Shown: positions 23,507 through 35,882 of the stretch, piece after piece
How the letters are laid out: each line of letters begins with the position of its first letter
How positions within the stretch are numbered: position 1 is the first letter of the stretch
Source of the DNA: Tanytarsus gracilentus
Taxonomy: Eukaryota; Arthropoda; Insecta; Diptera; Chironomidae
NCBI GenBank assembly: GCA_038502055.1
Contig: JAXRKN010000044.1
Location: 7,262,501 to 7,326,500 of the forward strand
Direction: 5' to 3'
DNA length: 64,000 nucleotides
The notes under the pieces: generated by a model
Database searches by the model: none
The model's input: the letters and a program-made list of their open reading frames with translations, nothing else
What the model was told of the DNA's origin: nothing
Translations under genes and position numbers: made by a program

Positions 23507-26500
23507 AGTGAAACTTTTTGAGAAGGGAAAAGTCTCATGACTACTGACGATGTTGGCACGAAGATTTAAATTGAGTGACCATGTGCATGACCTCTAAGGT
23601 GAATGTTATTGCAAAAAATTTTATATTAAATAAAGAAAAGTAGGAAATTTAAAAAAACTTCAAAGAACAAATTTTATTTATTGGTTCAAAGAAAACTTTC
23701 AACGTTATCAAAACTTTTATGAATTTGTAAAATATTTTAATAAATTTCAGAGGTTTAAATTTTTTTTCTACGCAAGCCTAAAACAGTTTTTACCACAAAA
23801 ACTTTTTTCTCTATTGGGATTTTTTCCCAACACAATTGCGAAAGCATTTTTCAGCCAAAAAAATTCTCAAAAGATTTTAATTTAAATTCGCCATCAAACA
23901 ATTTTTCTTTTATTATTATCCAAAAAGTTTTTCTTTCGTGCGTCATTTCAGTTATGGAATCAATTTTTAAAACATGCTTTGGAATTTTTCCGAGAACTCG
24001 AGCTTTAAACAATCTCAACCGTCAGAAAGTTTCCTCTGTCATGTTATTTTGTTGACATTCTCGGCTACGATGGAGAAAATTATTTCAAGTATTAAATTTT
24101 TTTATCGAGTAATTTAAAAGTTTTTAAGCACTCTGAGAGACATTTCCACTTAAAGTCAATATTTGGCTTCAAATATTTTACACATGATTCATTTTCTCCA
24201 TTATTGAACACGCCTTGGTGCTTTACGATATTGATATCAATAATTTTTCACCAGCTCATGGCGGCAAAAATGACTTTCTGAATGTGGCAGATTTAGTGAC
24301 TGACTAAAATCCTTAAATTATTTACGAAATGTTTGAGAAATCACTAAGTGGACTTCTTTACCATGCATGCTCGACATGAAAAATTGTAAAAGGATCTTTT
24401 TTTACAGTTCATCGCCATTCACATGTAAAGTCAAGCAAGTGGTCATTTACAGGTCAGTGAAGAAAAGGGAGCAAAAAACGTATTAGCATTTTAAAGGACG
24501 TTCATTTGCATGTTTGAGAAAGGACGAAAGTGAAAAATTGAGAAAGATTTTATTTAAGGGTGTGTTAGACATCATTTGCAAAATCGTCCTTAAAATTATC
24601 AAAAATAATTTACGATTTTTTTTTATTAAAATTATTTCTATGAAAAAAATGAAATTTTTAGACTTACATTTGTGAAAAATTCCATTAATCTTCGAAAAGC
24701 TATGCGAAAATCCGTTGGAAAGCTTTTTTAAAAGTCGCGCAATCTTTTTTCTCACTCTTAATATCTGTCAGCTTCTTTAACTTCTTCTCAGCTGTTTATT
24801 CACTTTCTTCTTTGTGTTTTCTTTTCTTTCGCTATATCACCACCTTTAACAATAAAGTTTCACAACAACACGCACGATTTTTCTTCAGCTGCTGAATGAA
24901 AGTACAAAATAACAATGGCTCAGTGTGAGATTAGGGAGTGCAAAAAATATAAAAAAATATATAAGAGGATTTTGCGGCAGTGCACGAAATTTAATCAATC
25001 TTTTTTGTGATAATCTTGCGACGACACTTGAAAGCTTCTTTCGTGGAATTTTGCAAGCAGGCACATTGACAAGTGTCAAAGTTTGTGGTGGAAATAATTA
25101 AAAAAATTAAAAACAAAATTAAAAAAGTTTGCTTAGATATTCAAAGAAAAAAACTTTTTGTTTTCGCTCTGCAAAAAAAATTATAAACCCTTGTGATGAT
25201 GAAGAGGTGGAACATTCATAAGGGGTAGAATGACTTCACTCTTTTTGTTCCGCTCGCTATCGCACACTTTTCCGCATAATTTATTTATATCAACTTTTAT
25301 CACATGTATGTGCGCTCTATTTTTTGCCACTCTCTTTTTTTCTTATGGTGGAATGAAGAGATTGTTTTGAAAAGTTAAGAAGGATGCCGCTATTTATTCT
25401 GATATAATTTATCACCCCCTTCACACTGTCTTCATATCACATTCAATAAATTTCATCAATTTTTTCTCGTAACTGCGAGCTTTTATCATAAGCGGTAAAT
25501 GGTTCAAAAGTTACAAGGGATGGAATTTTAAATATTTTTCAATTTATTTTTTGTAATTTTCTATATTTAAGTTTTATAAATTAAATAATAAAAAAAATAT
25601 TCTTCCCTTGATTTTATCAAATTTCTTGTTTTTCCATATGAGTTTTTTTCACATTATAAGCTCGCGCATCATATGTTTTTCTTCATCGCATATTTTCACA
25701 GCTCTCGATTTGTTTTTTGTATTCCTGTCACCAAACTCACTGTGAAATCTAAACAGATAAATATTGAAGTGACTTTCACTCTCCGAGGGGAGTATTTTTG
25801 TTTGTTTGTCGAGCTTTAAAAAGGAAAATTCGAAAAACAAACCAAAAAGCATTTGTTTGAGAAGTAATTTAAAATTTTCTTTTTCTTTTCAAACCCAAGA
25901 ACGCAGAGAGAACAAAAATGCTGCTGGTATGCCGGAATTTTCAATGACAGTTGAGTCAGTACTTTTATGAGCAATGACTAATGTTTCTTTCTTTCTCTTT
26001 CGCGTTATGCTAGAGTAATTAAATTCTTCCTAAGGACGATTATAAATTATGTGGCGTGAAGAGCTTTTTAGAGAGTTTAAGAATTGCTCTAAATTATTTA
26101 ATTAACGGGGGATGAAAGAATATTTAAATTTTCAAATTTAAATTATCAGCAATTTTTTTAAGAGAAAGTGGGTTCGCTTTCCTTCCCTGTCGGGAATCCT
26201 TAATTTCCCCCATCAATAAATGTTCCCCATATCTTCCGAGGAAAAAAAAAAAAAAAAAACAATATATAGACAAAATGAAAATTTTCAAAATATTTTATTT
26301 TTAAAAAAATTAATTTTCAAAAATTATTTTGCAATGCCCTCATTGAAAGTTCACCCCAACAAATTCTAATTTACGAGAAAGCATTTTGACGGCAATGTTA
26401 TGTGAATTTTGTAGAGAATTTTCGACGAATTAGAAATAATCCCACGCACAAAAAATTTCGCAATATAAATTCACTTCATGTATTTAACTAATGTCACACT

Positions 26501-27921
26501 GCCTGAGATCTTGCGAGAGATTAAAACTTTTTACATTTTCCTCTCTTTTAAAATGTGTTCATTTGCTTGAGACGTTATGAGGGTGAAAGAAGAAAATCAT
26601 CGAAAGTTAGTTAAATTTCTCTAGCGAAAACGAAAACTCTTAATTAATGGTCTCTCATGCTTTGTTTCACTGAGAAAGAAAGAGAGGAAAAAGGTTTTTA
26701 GCGTCAACGTTCAATAAAATTAAATCACTGCCTTCTGGGTAGACGAGAAAGTCTAACTTCATTAATCAGCTGTTTGAGGACATAATTTTGTAGTAACAAG
26801 GTTAAAATTAAATTAGAGACACTTGAGGAAATTTACTATAAACAGTCTAGTGATTTTAATTATTCTGAATTGCTTAAAGCATTCAAGGGGTGGACACAGA
26901 TGATTAATTAAACTAAGTATGCGAGATTTTAATTTAATTTTTTGAACAAATTTCTTCTCCCTTGATCATCGCAAGCAGCAGGAAACTGTAATAAGATTAT
27001 CGTTGGAGCGTCGGGGGCGATAAAAGTTGAATAAATAAAAGTGTAATCATTAAACGGTGAGCACTTGCTAATAATAATAATTAGTTTATCATTTTCAGTC
27101 ACACACCGCACCGATGCCAGAAAAAAATGTAGAACATTGACACCGTTTACACGGAAGATTTTCCAGCACATCAATTTTTCTCTTTTTTTCGTTTCTTTCA
27201 CTTCTGTTTCGACCCCGAACTTTAATTGCTCAATTCTCTCGTCATCGTCAACAATTTCGAGCCATAAATTTCTTTATCAACGATTGACAATCGTAAACTT
27301 TTTTCTCGTTCTCACTTTTTACTGCCTTGTCTTTCAATATTTTTCTCTTTTATTCATTTGATTTCAATTTTTTTATGGCTTAATTCGCACGTGTCTTTAA
27401 TTCCGAATTATTTTTCCCAAGCACAAAATCCTTTTTTGGCTGCTTTAATGTGAGAGAAATTTTTCAATACTTAATGTGGGGAGCAAATATTCTCACTCAA
27501 CGACTCCACATGTCCTTCCTCGAATCTAACGACGAACTGGTGGCTGCGAAAAATTTCCAATGATATCAAGTCAATTCTCGAAAGCTGATGAAAGCTCTCC
27601 GTTCCAGTGAGAGGCTGCGAACACTTTGGAAAGATTTGCGCTTGCGTTTCTCTCTCGAGCTGAAGCAACATTTTCGCATTTTCATTTTCTTCTTCATGCT
27701 ATATGAAAATATCACAGACTTTCCTCAGATCTTCCTCTCATGGGAAAAAAGATATTCTCATCTCTTATCAGACTTCATTTCCATCACTTTCCACTCGGTA
27801 CAGGGTAACACAAAAATAAGCTCTGGATTTGATCAAACATATGTGAGAGTGCCTTAATTTAATTTGACTAATTTAGACTATTCAGTACCTGCGAAGCAAT
27901 AATTTTTTTAAAAAAATATCA

Positions 27922-27960
27922 TAACCCACACGCAGGTGTTGCAGTGCAATTTACTTGTGT
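27922..27960. repeat. Relic of composite-repeat left terminus
   Basis: About 30 of 40 bases match 42872-42910, sharing ACCCACACG and GGTGTTGC and ending in ACTTGT. Most differences are C/T or G/A transitions, as expected for an old copy. Confidence 0.55.
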
Positions 27961-29066
27961 CTAACTATTTCTTAAAAAATAGTGATTTGGTTGATTTTAA
28001 TCCATAAATAATGACATCAGGTTTTATTCCGATTATAACAAGATACGTTAAGAAAATTTAGAACAATTCTGTTAAATTTTTGACACCAAAAATGTGAACA
28101 AAGATTTTTTAGTCGAAACACACAAAAATATTAAACGTCTAAAAATGTGAAAAAAATTAGTTAAAATGTTAAATTTTAAATGAAAATAAAATTAAAAATG
28201 CTTAAACTCAAATAAATTTAATTTAACTTGATTCAAACCATTTGATTGCCATTGAAATCAAAATAAAAAGCGTTTCAATGAAAATAAAAATCCATGCAAC
28301 TGTTCATTTGATACCGTCAACTATTATTTTGTCAAATTTTCACATTATTTTCAATATCACTTGATGATTATGGCGAAAGAGGTGGAGGGCACAAAAAAGT
28401 TTCCGCTTGTTGAATACAGAAGTTATTAAATAGTCGATTTATTTCCTACCGGTATACTCGCTCATTCTCGTTAGGCATGGGAAAAGTTTTAATAATTCAT
28501 TCCGTAGCAAATATTCGAATCGCTCCTTGCGTGAACTTTCTAAGGCAATAAAAATTCTTTAAGTGCAGAAAAGTCAAACGCGTGTGAAATTATTTAAAAT
28601 TTTCAAAATTAAAAACAAATTTTTGTCAAAACTTCGTTTTTTTATCAAGTTGAGTCAACAAGACATTTTACTCGAGGGCTTATCTTTAGAGACTTATCGA
28701 AAAAAAAGTAAAACAATTCTGATTTGACTCTTTTTCAACAATTTGTATTCAAACGTCGTCGGATAAAGAGAGAGAAAATTTTCGGTGACAGTCGCACCTT
28801 GCAAATTGCCATTAGAGAGGATTGAAAAGTCGTTCGGGAACATTTTTTGCATTGTGATCGAAATTGAAAAGTATTCTCAGTGCGACATTAATTGACTTCT
28901 TGTGTAAACAAACAGATGTAATTGCTATCAATCTCTAAACTGTGATGCAATTGAAAAAATTTATAGAGAATAAAATTAGTTCGATTTGAGTGTCGTGAGT
29001 GAATGGTGAAAACGTTAAAGAAGTGAAGGAAAATAAGTTGGAGGACAACAGAAAGTTAATTAGAGC

Positions 29067-31223
29067 ATGGAAATGTTGCTGAAGTTATCAATTTTTCTCA
29101 TACTTGCACTCTGCCACATAACGTCAGCAGTTTATCCAAGAACAAAGAGCGATGAATCGAGACCAAATGTTATTATAATGCACGTCAATAACATGGTAAA
29201 ATAGTCCAATTTGATAGTTGTCTAGGGATGGACACAATTGAGTTTTTAATTTAAAAATTTACATCAAAAAATAAAAAATAATTATATAGCAAAGACATTA
29301 AATTTTTGTGTCCTAACTATTTAAATTTTATTAAGGTTTTTTTTTAAATTTTATTCAAATTATTTCCAAAAAATGTTTCCATCTCTTGATCAAAATTATC
29401 AACCACACAATCATGGAATTAAAATAAAATGATGTTTACAGCACTGGAGTGATCTGGGAATTCATGTAAACAAGGCAGACAATGAAAATTCGACGCCAAA
29501 TATTGACCGATTGGCATACGCTGGAATTATTCTGAATCGTTTTTATGGTAATGGAGGGAAGGATTCGTTACATTCCGGCTGTTATCAACGCTCGACCTAC
29601 GGCAATGGCAATCTATTGACAACATATTTTGAGCGTGATGGTTATAATGTCAACAGCGTTGCTGTCACTGATTTTCGTCATGTCGAGTTATTCGAACGAC
29701 AAGTGCTCGCCTTAATTTCGTCAAGCATCAGCCCGTTTCTTTTGACGGTGGATTTTGGATACCTTGGCGTTGACAGTGAGTAATTGTTAATGGTGAAAAA
29801 ATTATGGAGAAACAAATTTTTTTAAATACGAACCATAAAAATTTAAACATGAAAAGTGTCAAAAATTACCATCCATAATTTTCTTCCACACCCTTTTTTT
29901 AAATTAGCATATCTCATATTTTATTTTTAGTTAAAGTTCCACTCGTTGACGACATTGTTGGAGCAATGATTATGAAAGCTCACGAGGCGGGCATTATTGA
30001 TAACACAATCGTTATATTCGTATCGTTGCCAGATGACAGCAAAGATATAGCACCCGTAGAGAGTAATATCCGTCGAAGTGCATTTATCTATAGCCCACTG
30101 CTGTCATTGCAACAAAGAGTTTCAAATCAATTGTTTCATATCAGCGATATTTTGCCGACACTCATCGAAGCGGCGGGTTTAAAGTGGCGTACGAAAGATA
30201 GGTATGATATTAAAAACGGGGATCGACACAGCTTTGTTGAATTTTTTATATGTTTTATTAGTTTTTTCCACTCTTTTTATACAACTTGCTAAAAAATTAT
30301 CATCTCAAATTCGAAGTGAAAATTTTTAAACTTTTTTTAACTATTCATTATTAATTTTTCCATTTGTCACTCACTTTAATAAAAAAGATATTTCATCGAC
30401 GGTAAAAATCAGTGGAAAGCACTCAACACGAACGACGATGTACGCGTTTCGATCTACGGCGATAACTTTTATATCAGCAATAACTGGAAATTATCTTATG
30501 GAACAACATCGAATGAAATTTACGACAGCAGTAGCAACCTAGACATGGAGAGTGATAAGAATGAATATGACGCGAGCACATATATCAAGTCACTTCTCTC
30601 CGCTGAAATTCACGTGATACTCGGTGAAATGCCGGCAAGACAGATTATGTTAATGCGAAATCGAGCGAAGGTGCACTGTAATGTGAACGGAGACGAGGCA
30701 GATGAATCCTTTCTTCTCAACATTAAGTGTAGTCAAGTATCACCTTGCCTATTTGACTTACTAAACGACCCGTGTGAGTTAGATGACAAGCACGAGGCGG
30801 CATATGAGTTGAAGAGAAATGAGATGAAGATTAAACTTGAGAAGTTCTTGAGGAAAGGCGAAACTGAAAGGTAAAAATTTAAAAGTCTTGAAAATTTTTA
30901 TGACATTCTTAAATTTTAGCGGAGTTATTAAAAATTTGAATGACGATCTACCCCACAATGACCACAACATCTCTGACGGAATTGATCCAATTTTAACACC
31001 CTCGGGTGGCATTGACGCATTTATAACTTTAGGACTCACCCTTTTGGCCTTCATCTTCGTTTTTGGTATCATTGTATGCTTTAAAGAACGCTGTAACACA
31101 CGAAGGAGTGTTTATGGCTCAAAAGTAACTTTCAAGGATGAAAGTGGCAAGAAGAAGGAAGACTATGTTGCAAATCGTGGGATCACAACCGTAAGCTCAC
31201 AAGTCGAACGAACTCATCTATAA
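29067..31223 (+). CDS. Arylsulfatase-B-like type I membrane protein, probable pseudoenzyme
   Basis: Exons are 29067-29195, 29442-29775, 29931-30201, 30388-30870 and 30920-31223. All junctions are GT-AG and phases agree, giving 506 residues. A signal peptide (about 1-21) is followed by sulfatase landmarks: RPNVIIM, STPNIDRLAYAGIILNRFY, GIIDNTIVIF, SAFIYSPLL, VSNQLFHISDILPTLIEAAGLKW and SPCLFDLLNDPCEL. These match the arylsulfatase B/I/J branch. The metal-binding DD after the first strand is NN (41-42), the C-x-P-x-R formylglycine site is replaced by a stretch without that motif, KWHLG is missing, and SDNGG is SLPDD. The protein is shorter than the family (human ARSB is about 533 aa) because the central region is reduced. 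A transmembrane helix (about 440-460) and a basic tail of about 46 residues follow the sulfatase region. It is likely a non-catalytic cell-surface protein; its ligand is unknown. The intact frame argues against a dead gene. Confidence 0.85.
29224..29320. repeat. Short inverted-repeat element in intron 1 of the sulfatase-like gene
   Basis: It begins TAGGGATGGACACAA and ends TTTGTGTCCTAACTA, inverted termini with one indel. A stretch of its right end (AGCAAAGACA to TAACTATT) recurs inverted at 62632-62676. Confidence 0.5.
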
Positions 31224-34200
31224 AAAACTTTAAATTTATTGTAGGAAACTTTATTAAATTTTTTTCTCTTAGAAATTATTTTAAATTTTTGATGCTACGA
31301 AATAAAATAATTTTAATTTTCTCGAAACCACTTTTATTTTTTTTAATTAATTAAATTTCTTAAGAATTACTTAACGGAAAAGAGTTTAAAATGTAAATTC
31401 ATCATCAACGTGATTTTATTTTTGTCTTGAAAGTGATTAATTTCCTGAAAATTTTCTAGCTGAAAATGAATTACAAAACTTTTCTCTTCAATTAAAACAA
31501 CAACAAAAAACCAAAGGAATCTTGAAAATGCTTTGGATGATGAATGAGATCAAAAGTTGTTCTTCAAGAAAATCCGAGCAATCTCAATTATTTAATTAAA
31601 AGACTGCTCAAGGACTAAAATTGGCTTCAATTATCCAAAATTAGAAACAAATTAGAAAACTTGATTTACGAAGTGAAAATTTTGCTTTAATAAATTTTTG
31701 GAAAATAACCACTAAAAGATAAAAGCTTTAAAATATTTCAATCAGAAACTTCCGCAAAAATAAATCAAAGAAGTTGAGTCTGAAGGTCATAGAAAATAAA
31801 TATTATGCATATAAAGTTGAATGAGCAAGAAAAAATCGCAACAGATTGCAGATTTAATACACAAGGTAGAAGCTGCAGTAGAAGTAGAAGAAGAGGCCAT
31901 TAAAGTACTGGTTTAATATAAATAAATCGTAGAACAAAGACTCTCACGAGACAGAGAGCTTGGAATATAAATTTTTGGTTGTACATCGCAACCGTGTTCC
32001 ACATGCATAACCGTGGAAGTTCATTCTGAATTCGACAGCAAACGCCATGATATAAATTTTGCTGCTCAGTGAATTAATGGCAAAAACTACAGCAAGATTA
32101 GTATTTTGCCAAAAAAAAAATAAAATTAATTCCTCGTTCGTACATTTTTATTTGATTTTTATTGTGGTAAATTTATTTTTTCGGTATCATCGTAATCCAC
32201 ATGATTTTGTTGAAATCAATGCAGTATTGATTGAAGATCATAAATAAAAGTAAAATGCACACATATCACTTTGAAATTTTGTGCAATAAATTTTTTGTGT
32301 GTGTTTTAAGTTTTTTAGAAAATAAAAATTATTTTTGCCTCAATTTTTTTGTAAACGGCTCACGAACAGATTGAAAGTCATTTTTATAAAGCAGATTGCA
32401 AATAGTTTTTAAAGTTTGAACAAAATTTATCACTTTTATCTTCGAAACATCGATTTTAAAACTAATTTACATTCTTCTGCTCCTCCTTCACCTTAAATCC
32501 CTCTCTCTATTTTAATTTATGGTGTCTGAGGAAACAGTCGAATAAATTTTCCTAAAATTTTATTGCTTCAAAAAATTTCCTTGGCACGATCCGTACATCG
32601 AATGATTTTTTACCGCTGTCGCCTGTGTCGCTGACACGCTGTGTGAGGCCATTGTTTATTTGACTCCGGTCTGTTGACAAAAGCTTATTTTCTCATTCCA
32701 CTTTTTTGTCAGTTGTCAATCGGAGGGCTATGAACAATGCCAACTTGAGGTATTAACTAAATGAATTTGAGGATTTATCAAACAATCACTGCCAATTTTG
32801 ATCATCGATTCAACTTCCAAACGCTTTATGTATCAATTTTCTGCTTTTATTGTTTGTATTTTCCGAGTAATAATCGTGTCGGAAATTGAGACAGCAAAAA
32901 TTCCGCGAGCGATCTCTTTTGCAATCCATAAAGGTAATTATCAAGATTTTCATAAATTTTTCTTTTATGTGATCATCATCTGAGATGAAATATTGACGAG
33001 CTTTAAATAAAATAAAAATAACTTTAAAGGAGTGGATACTCGAATTTATTTTTTCATGTGATGAATAAAATTTTCTTCCCATCTTTAACAAAGACCGTAT
33101 GCAAAAAAAATCTGCTTAGCATAAAAATATTGTTTAACCAGAATTATTATAATCTACTCGAAGGCTAAAGGGAATGTGAGGCAGCATTAAAACAGTCCCG
33201 ATGAGGAAAAGTTTTCTTTTGTGTATGCTAAAAAGGCCAATGTTGCGGGAAATGCTCATAATTCTTTTCTTCTTGCCCTGTTTGTGTATCAGATATCATG
33301 TGAAAGACTATTTTATCAACATTTACATTTATTTCCATTTCCTTTGGCCGGGCTAAATTTGCTTTTTGAAGAGGTTATTTGTTTAGATTATTTTCAGTGA
33401 GATGAAACAATTTGGGACTGATGAAAATTTATAAAAAATTGTTTAATTTTAAAGGATTAAATTTGTGACTTTAAAAAATTACAAAAAAGTTAAAAAAATT
33501 TTAAAATAAAAATGATAAAAAATATTTTAAAGTTTATTGTGGAGTTTGTTACCCTTTGTAAAACGTATTAAAATTTTTAATTAGCTTTTCAAAAAAATTT
33601 AATTAATTTTTTAAAAATTTAAAGACTTGAAAATTAAATAAACTGAAAAATTCGTCATCAAATACCCAAAAAAAATTGAACCAGAATTACCATAACCTGT
33701 TAAATAATGAGGTTTTTTCGTAGCTATACTGAATAAAATTATTTCATCCGGCATATTGATATTGTCCTCTCAGTGTACAAATAGACAAAGAACATTCATT
33801 CATCTCTCACAACCATATTAACCTTCTATGAGTGATGTAAAAGTGTGTTACGTGAAAGATGAGGGAAAAGCTATTCACGTGTCAATTGTTTATCCTTTTC
33901 TTCTATTATGTCAAGTGCGAAAAATGGAAAAGGAAAATAATTTATCAATTCATGGGTTCTCTTATGAGTTGGAGTGGGATGAAGATGGAAATTTTGATGA
34001 CAAATTACTGAAGATTTGATTTGAGGGGTTGAAAGATTTTTCCTGCTTAGGTCGTAAGAAAATAAGTTAGATTGAAACTTATGGAAATTTTTAAAGCGTA
34101 TTATAATTTTTTTTTGTGTTTTCTAGCAGTTTTACTATTGTTGCAGTTTCATTAATAATTTCAAAATGTTTACAATTATTTAACGACCTTCTAGCAGTTT

Positions 34201-35569
34201 TGGTTTTCTAGTAGTTTAGAATTTCCAGCAATTTAAAACAAATAAAAATTCATTTAAAAAAATCTTAGTTTCCACACCTTGCAAAAAATCATTCCTCATG
34301 TGATGCCGATTTTTGTTCTATTTCCCCTATCAAAGAACATTCTTTACAACTCAAATTTTCATATAAGCTCACAAATATACAACAGAGGAGCGATTTGTTT
34401 TCCCCGATCATGTCTATACATGCATGAATTTGCGATGTGAGTGAGGATGAAATTGGGAAATAGATAGCGAAAGAGATGGAAAAGGTTTTATGTTTTTGCC
34501 GTTCAAAAAAGAAGAAGAGTATCCTTGCGATATTGGAGATAGCCATCAGATATATTCCTTGTGAAATGTCATGCTTGAATGTGAATATGAGCTTTTTATG
34601 GAAATAAAAAAGGCGATTTAAGAGACAAATGGCCTTTTACTTTTTTCACACATAAAGCACCCAAAGGAAAACTAATTTCATTTTTTAAATTTCCTTTCTT
34701 CTTGGTGCAGCATTTTCTCCCATTTCAATTACGCTAGAGTGACCTAAATAAATATTTGATAGGCTTCGACACATTTTCACAAAACTTTTTGGTCACAATT
34801 TTTTTGCACATTTTTATAGTTTCATAAAATTTAAAAATATTTTTTATTTCGCTCAAAACTTGCTCACAAAAAGTTTTTAAAGCTAAAATTCAACTTTTCT
34901 CGTACACAATGAAAGGTAAATGAAGTGAACCATTGGAGAATTAAAATATGAAATTTGCTTCTGACATTTGAGAATTATGTAATAAAATTAAAAGTTTTTC
35001 TTATGAAGTCCATTTAGAATTTTGCAAATGCACATCTAGTTTTGTGTTGCTGTTTATGATAAATTGCTTGCAAAAGGTAGTGAAGTGCGGTAGAGAGAAA
35101 AAAGTTTACAAATGCGCATTAATTAAAAGTTTTAGAAAATCAGATAAAAATTTTCTAACAAAGAAAAATTCAACTAAATTAAAATACATTAAAAAACTGA
35201 AAAAATTCTTGTGTTTCTTTCTAAAAATTTTTGTCATGTTAATTCTGCAGAAAATAAGTTGAAAATAATTTAAAACAACTTTTGTAAGAAAAATAAGGAA
35301 AATCTTTCATGAATCACACTACACAAATTTAATATTGAGGAAGATAATAAAGAAAAGTTTCTCGTGACCCATCTCTTGCTTGTTCTTTTGACTTTTATAT
35401 TATCTTCTCGTGTTATATGAAGAAGAAAAACGATAAAACTATTTTACTGTTCTCACTTTGAAATTTTCATTCAGCTTAGCAACAATTTTTAAAAAGTTAA
35501 TGAACGGAAAAGAAAAAATTAAATTCGATGAAACAAGAACAAGACATTTTACTACATGCATTTCAACTC
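31224..35569. other. Intergenic region, 4.3 kb
   Basis: AT-rich sequence between the 3' end of the sulfatase-like gene and the TATA box of the lectin gene. I see no gene, RNA or complete repeat. Confidence 0.6.
31301..31306 (+). terminator. Poly(A) signal of the sulfatase-like gene
   Basis: AATAAA, 78 nt after the stop codon and the first such hexamer downstream. Confidence 0.55.
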
Positions 35570-35606
35570 TATATATAAATGTGGTAAAATTAAAATAAAT
35601 TCAGCA
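35570..35606 (+). promoter_or_regulatory. Core promoter (TATA box plus initiator) of the lectin gene
   Basis: TATATATAAAT at 35570-35580 is followed about 30 bp later by TTCAGCATT, with an initiator-like TCAGCA at 35601. That is the standard insect TATA-Inr spacing. It would give a 5' UTR of about 47 nt before the ATG at 35649. The match suggests a strong or tissue-restricted TATA promoter. Confidence 0.55.
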
Positions 35607-35648
35607 TTTGATTTTTGTTCTCGATCAGAGCTTTTATTGAAATTAAAA

Positions 35649-35882
35649 ATGAGAGAATTAATTTTGATATTTATGGTTTTTAAATTTGTGTCATCGCAAT
35701 CATCGCAAGAATCGCTATCAACAATCGACAAAGGATTGACTTTTATTAATAGAAATTTAATGACTGCTCAACAAAATCTCAATGACATTCTGGCAAATTA
35801 TTCGTCGATGACTCAATCGTGCAGTAAAAATTTAAAGTCAATGAACATGGCTAAAAGTTTGACTACAACACTCGATAAATGA
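35649..35882 (+). CDS. N-terminal segment of the lectin gene (frame A)
   Basis: 77 codons: a signal peptide, then a helix-forming segment with the motif QSCSKNLK, ending LTTTLDK-stop. The second half of the internal repeat unit lies in the next frame. The stop TGA shares bases with the ATG of the following frame (ATGA, 35879-35882). An extra A in the run at 35877-35879 would join the two frames. Confidence 0.6.
   Translation: MRELILIFMVFKFVSSQSSQESLSTIDKGLTFINRNLMTAQQNLNDILANYSSMTQSCSKNLKSMNMAKSLTTTLDK

Larger units (their letters stand above)
15288..29066. other. Intergenic region between neuroligin and the sulfatase-like gene
   Basis: 13.8 kb of AT-rich sequence. Open frames are short and show no protein-like pattern or splice context. 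It contains a T-rich low-complexity tract (22230-22570), one small inverted-repeat element (23379-23506) and a relic of a composite-repeat terminus (27922-27960). Upstream exons and the promoter of neuroligin probably lie here but could not be placed. Confidence 0.6.
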
